Assembly: GCA_024626585.1 (NCBI GenBank)
Contig: JANKJI010000010.1
Span: 110,720,783-110,731,582, forward strand
Direction of reading: 5' to 3'
Length of the DNA stretch: 10,800 nt
From: Ginkgo biloba
Taxonomy: Eukaryota > Streptophyta > Ginkgoopsida > Ginkgoales > Ginkgoaceae
The notes below the pieces were generated by a model. It worked only from the letters and a program-made list of their open reading frames with translations, searched no databases and was not told the DNA's origin. Shown here piece by piece: positions 9,051-10,800 of this stretch. Every line of letters starts with the position of its first letter. Position 1 is the first letter of the stretch. A program made the position numbers and the translations under genes.

Positions 9051-10035
9051 TGTTTGTATTGATTAGTATTAAGTGTATTTATTAGTTTTGACATTTGTGT
9101 TGTTAGTGGTAATAGTAGTGGTTGCTTAGTGTTTTACTGATTATTTATATTTGTGTGGTAGTGTGTTAATTAATGTGTGTATTAGTGTTTTATTATTTAT
9201 TAGTTAGTATCTAAGCTTGTGTGTTTGTTTAGTTATGGATTTTGAATTTTCATATTAAAATTTATATTTGTGTGATAGTGTATGAATGTTTATGTTTCTT
9301 TGCTTGTGTGGTAGTGTTTGTATTGATTAGTATTAGGTGTATTGATTAATGTTTACATTTGTGTTGTTAGTGGTAGTAGTAGCGGTTTGTTAATGTTTTA
9401 CTTATTATTTATATTTGTGTGCTAGTGTATTACTTTATGTTTGTTTTCTTCAGTGGTAGTGTTTGTATTGATTAGTATTAGGTGTATTGATTACTTTTTA
9501 CATTTTTATTATTAGTGATAGTAGTAGTGGTTGGTTAGTGTTTTACTTATTATTTATATTTGTGTGCTAGTGTATTAATTAATGTGTGTATTAGTGTTAA
9601 CATTTATTTCTTAGTGTGATGGATTTTATATTTATGGCCATTTTGTTTCTTTGCTTTTTATATGTTATTAGTGTTTATGTTTTAGTATTGGTATTAGTAT
9701 GTTAATATATTTATGTTATTGGCCTCTGTATTCGTGTTTGTATTGACTAGTATTAGGTGTATTGATTAGTTTTTACATTTGTGCTATTAGTGGTAGTAGT
9801 AGTGGTTGGTTAGTGCTTCACTTATTTTTTATATGTTATTGGTGTTATTAGTGTGTTAATATGTTTATGTTTGTGTGCTTGTGTATTGGTGTTTGTATTG
9901 AGTAGTATTAGATGTATGGATTAATGTTTTCATTTGTGTTATTAATGATAATGGTAGTGGTAGTAATTGGTTAGTGTTTTACTCAATTATTTATATGTGT
10001 TTCCTAGTGTATTACTTAATGTGTGTGTCAGTGTT
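9051..10035. repeat. Repeated 145-155 bp modules (at least five copies)
   Basis: The module head TGTTTGTATTGATTAGTATT occurs at 9051, 9315, 9460, 9735 and 9890 with small changes, and a weaker copy is at 10510. It is followed by ATTAG.TTTTACATTTGTG, TTAGTGGTAGTAGTAGTGGTTGGTTAGTG and TTTTACTTATTATTTATATTTGTGTGCTAGTGTATTA. Spacings are 264, 145, 275 and 155 bp, so some intervals carry one module and others a module plus an inserted block. The 9315 and 9460 copies are among the most similar. The (GGTAGTAGTAGT) core looks like a short trinucleotide slippage site nested in each unit. Confidence 0.75.
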
Positions 10036-10325
10036 AACATTTTTTTTTTAATGTGATGGATTTAATATTTTTATTGTCATGTTCGTTGCTTTAATTTTGA
10101 TATGTTAGTAGTGTTAGGATTTGTTACTAATTTACTTATTATTTATATGTGTTTGCTAGTGTATAATAATTATAATGTGTGTGTTAGTGTTAACATTTGT
10201 TTCTTAATGTGATGGATTTAATATTTTTATTGCCATGCTTGTTACTTTAATTTTGATATGTTATTAGTGTTATGATTTGTTAGTGATTTACTTATTATTT
10301 ATATGTATTGGCTAGTGTATAATTG
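10018..10325. repeat. 156-bp tandem pair, well conserved
   Basis: Unit 1 (10018-10173) starts AATGTGTGTGTCAGTGTTAAC and unit 2 (10174 to about 10325) starts AATGTGTGTGTTAGTGTTAAC. By eye they differ at roughly 13 positions over about 150, with no large gap. Both contain ATGTGATGGATTTAATATTT, CATG.T.GTT.CTTTAATTTTGATATG and TTACTTATTATTTATATG. A related but more diverged copy of the same block begins at 9581. This is the freshest duplication in the field. Confidence 0.8.
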
Positions 10326-10800
10326 ATGTGCTAGTGTTTATATTTGTTTTATTATTTATTACTCAAGTACTACATTTGTTTGCTAGTGTGCATTATATTT
10401 TAGTCTTAGTGCCAATGTGTTAATTTGTTAGTGAGTGTTTACATTTGTTTATTAATTTGATGCATTTTGTGTTTTTATGTTAGTGTTGGTATGTTTGCTA
10501 GTATATTGATGTTTGCATTGATTAGATTTAGTGTAATGATATTCATGCTAATTAATTTATTAGTGCTTGGATTTGTTTTGTTAATGATAATGGTTAGCTA
10601 GTGTTTTTCTTATTATTTGTATTTGTTATAGGGTGTATTAGCATTTGCATGTGTTTCTTAGTGTGATGGATTTTATGTTTCATTGCCATGTTTGTTGCTT
10701 CTTTTTATTTTTTACATGTTAGTCATGTATTGATATTGAAATTTGTTAATTACTATGTAAGTCATATGAATGCAAAAATATAAAATACACATATAAGAGA

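Larger units (their letters stand above)
7870..10745. repeat. Degenerate TTAGTG-rich tandem repeat field
   Basis: About 2.9 kb of low-complexity, G+T-rich, C-poor + strand made of recurring words: TTAGTGT, GTGTTAATG, TTATTTATATTTGTGTG, GTGATGGATTTTAT, TTTGTATTGATTAGTATTAG. The words recur in ordered sets rather than randomly, giving diverged units of about 145-156 bp and longer composites of about 265-275 bp. Similarity grows and spacing tightens toward 9000-10350, while the left part (7870-8900) is more diverged. CpG is very scarce; the ones I found are near 8333, 8715, 8827, 9380, 9733 and 10084. No coding frame is present. It could be an aged satellite, an expanded intron-like or LTR-internal minisatellite, or another slippage-derived array. 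I do not recognise it as a named family. Confidence 0.8.

Noticed and set aside
9051-10325. CRISPR-like array
   Set aside because: The repeated segments are long, diverged and contiguous, without short identical repeats separated by unique equal-length spacers, and the sequence looks eukaryotic.
7870-10745. Telomere-like or interstitial telomeric repeats (TTAGTGT words)
   Set aside because: The plant telomere unit is TTTAGGG. The words here are TTAGTG-like, irregularly spaced and part of longer units, with no TTTAGGG runs.

Overview
This window looks like intergenic, repeat-derived nuclear DNA from a land plant. It is very AT-rich and CpG-poor, and the only recognisable coding homology is a decayed plant-type LINE (non-LTR retrotransposon) reverse transcriptase. 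That LINE resembles the plant LINE group with 'RPITLL...YKI...GFIKG' blocks, and a gymnosperm or another large plant genome would fit. That taxonomic guess is weak. I see no intact gene, tRNA, rRNA, CRISPR array or bacterial-type operon. Stops are dense in all six frames.

Layout. 1-3538 is AT-rich, pyrimidine-leaning DNA with no coding signal. It holds a (TA)10 microsatellite, a perfect palindromic TATA-like element (2276-2289), a pyrimidine tract and a short CA run. At 3539-3583 there is a perfect 12-bp inverted repeat whose loop carries a purine/G run resembling a retroelement polypurine tract. 4173-5340 is a possible decayed reading frame of about 1.15 kb on the + strand, interrupted by many stops and two frame changes. 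It could be a retrotransposon gag-type relic, but I cannot identify it firmly. 5341-7072 has no gene, only small direct and inverted repeats. 7073-7700 is the LINE reverse-transcriptase relic. It is broken by frameshifts, has lost the palm motif A segment next to a T16 tract, and carries a 67-bp internal tandem duplication. An A-rich patch (7776-7800) follows.

From about 7870 to about 10740 the character changes sharply. A 2.9-kb G+T-rich, C-poor tract is built from variants of short words such as TTAGTGT, TTATTTAT and GTGTTAAT, and organised in diverged longer units. These include a pair offset by 362 bp near the start, repeated 145-155 bp modules at 9051-10040, and a well-conserved 156-bp tandem pair at 10018-10325. 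I do not recognise it as a named satellite. It is the most distinctive structure in the window.

No cooperating gene system is present. The window is best read as layered remains of mobile elements next to a diverged tandem-repeat field.
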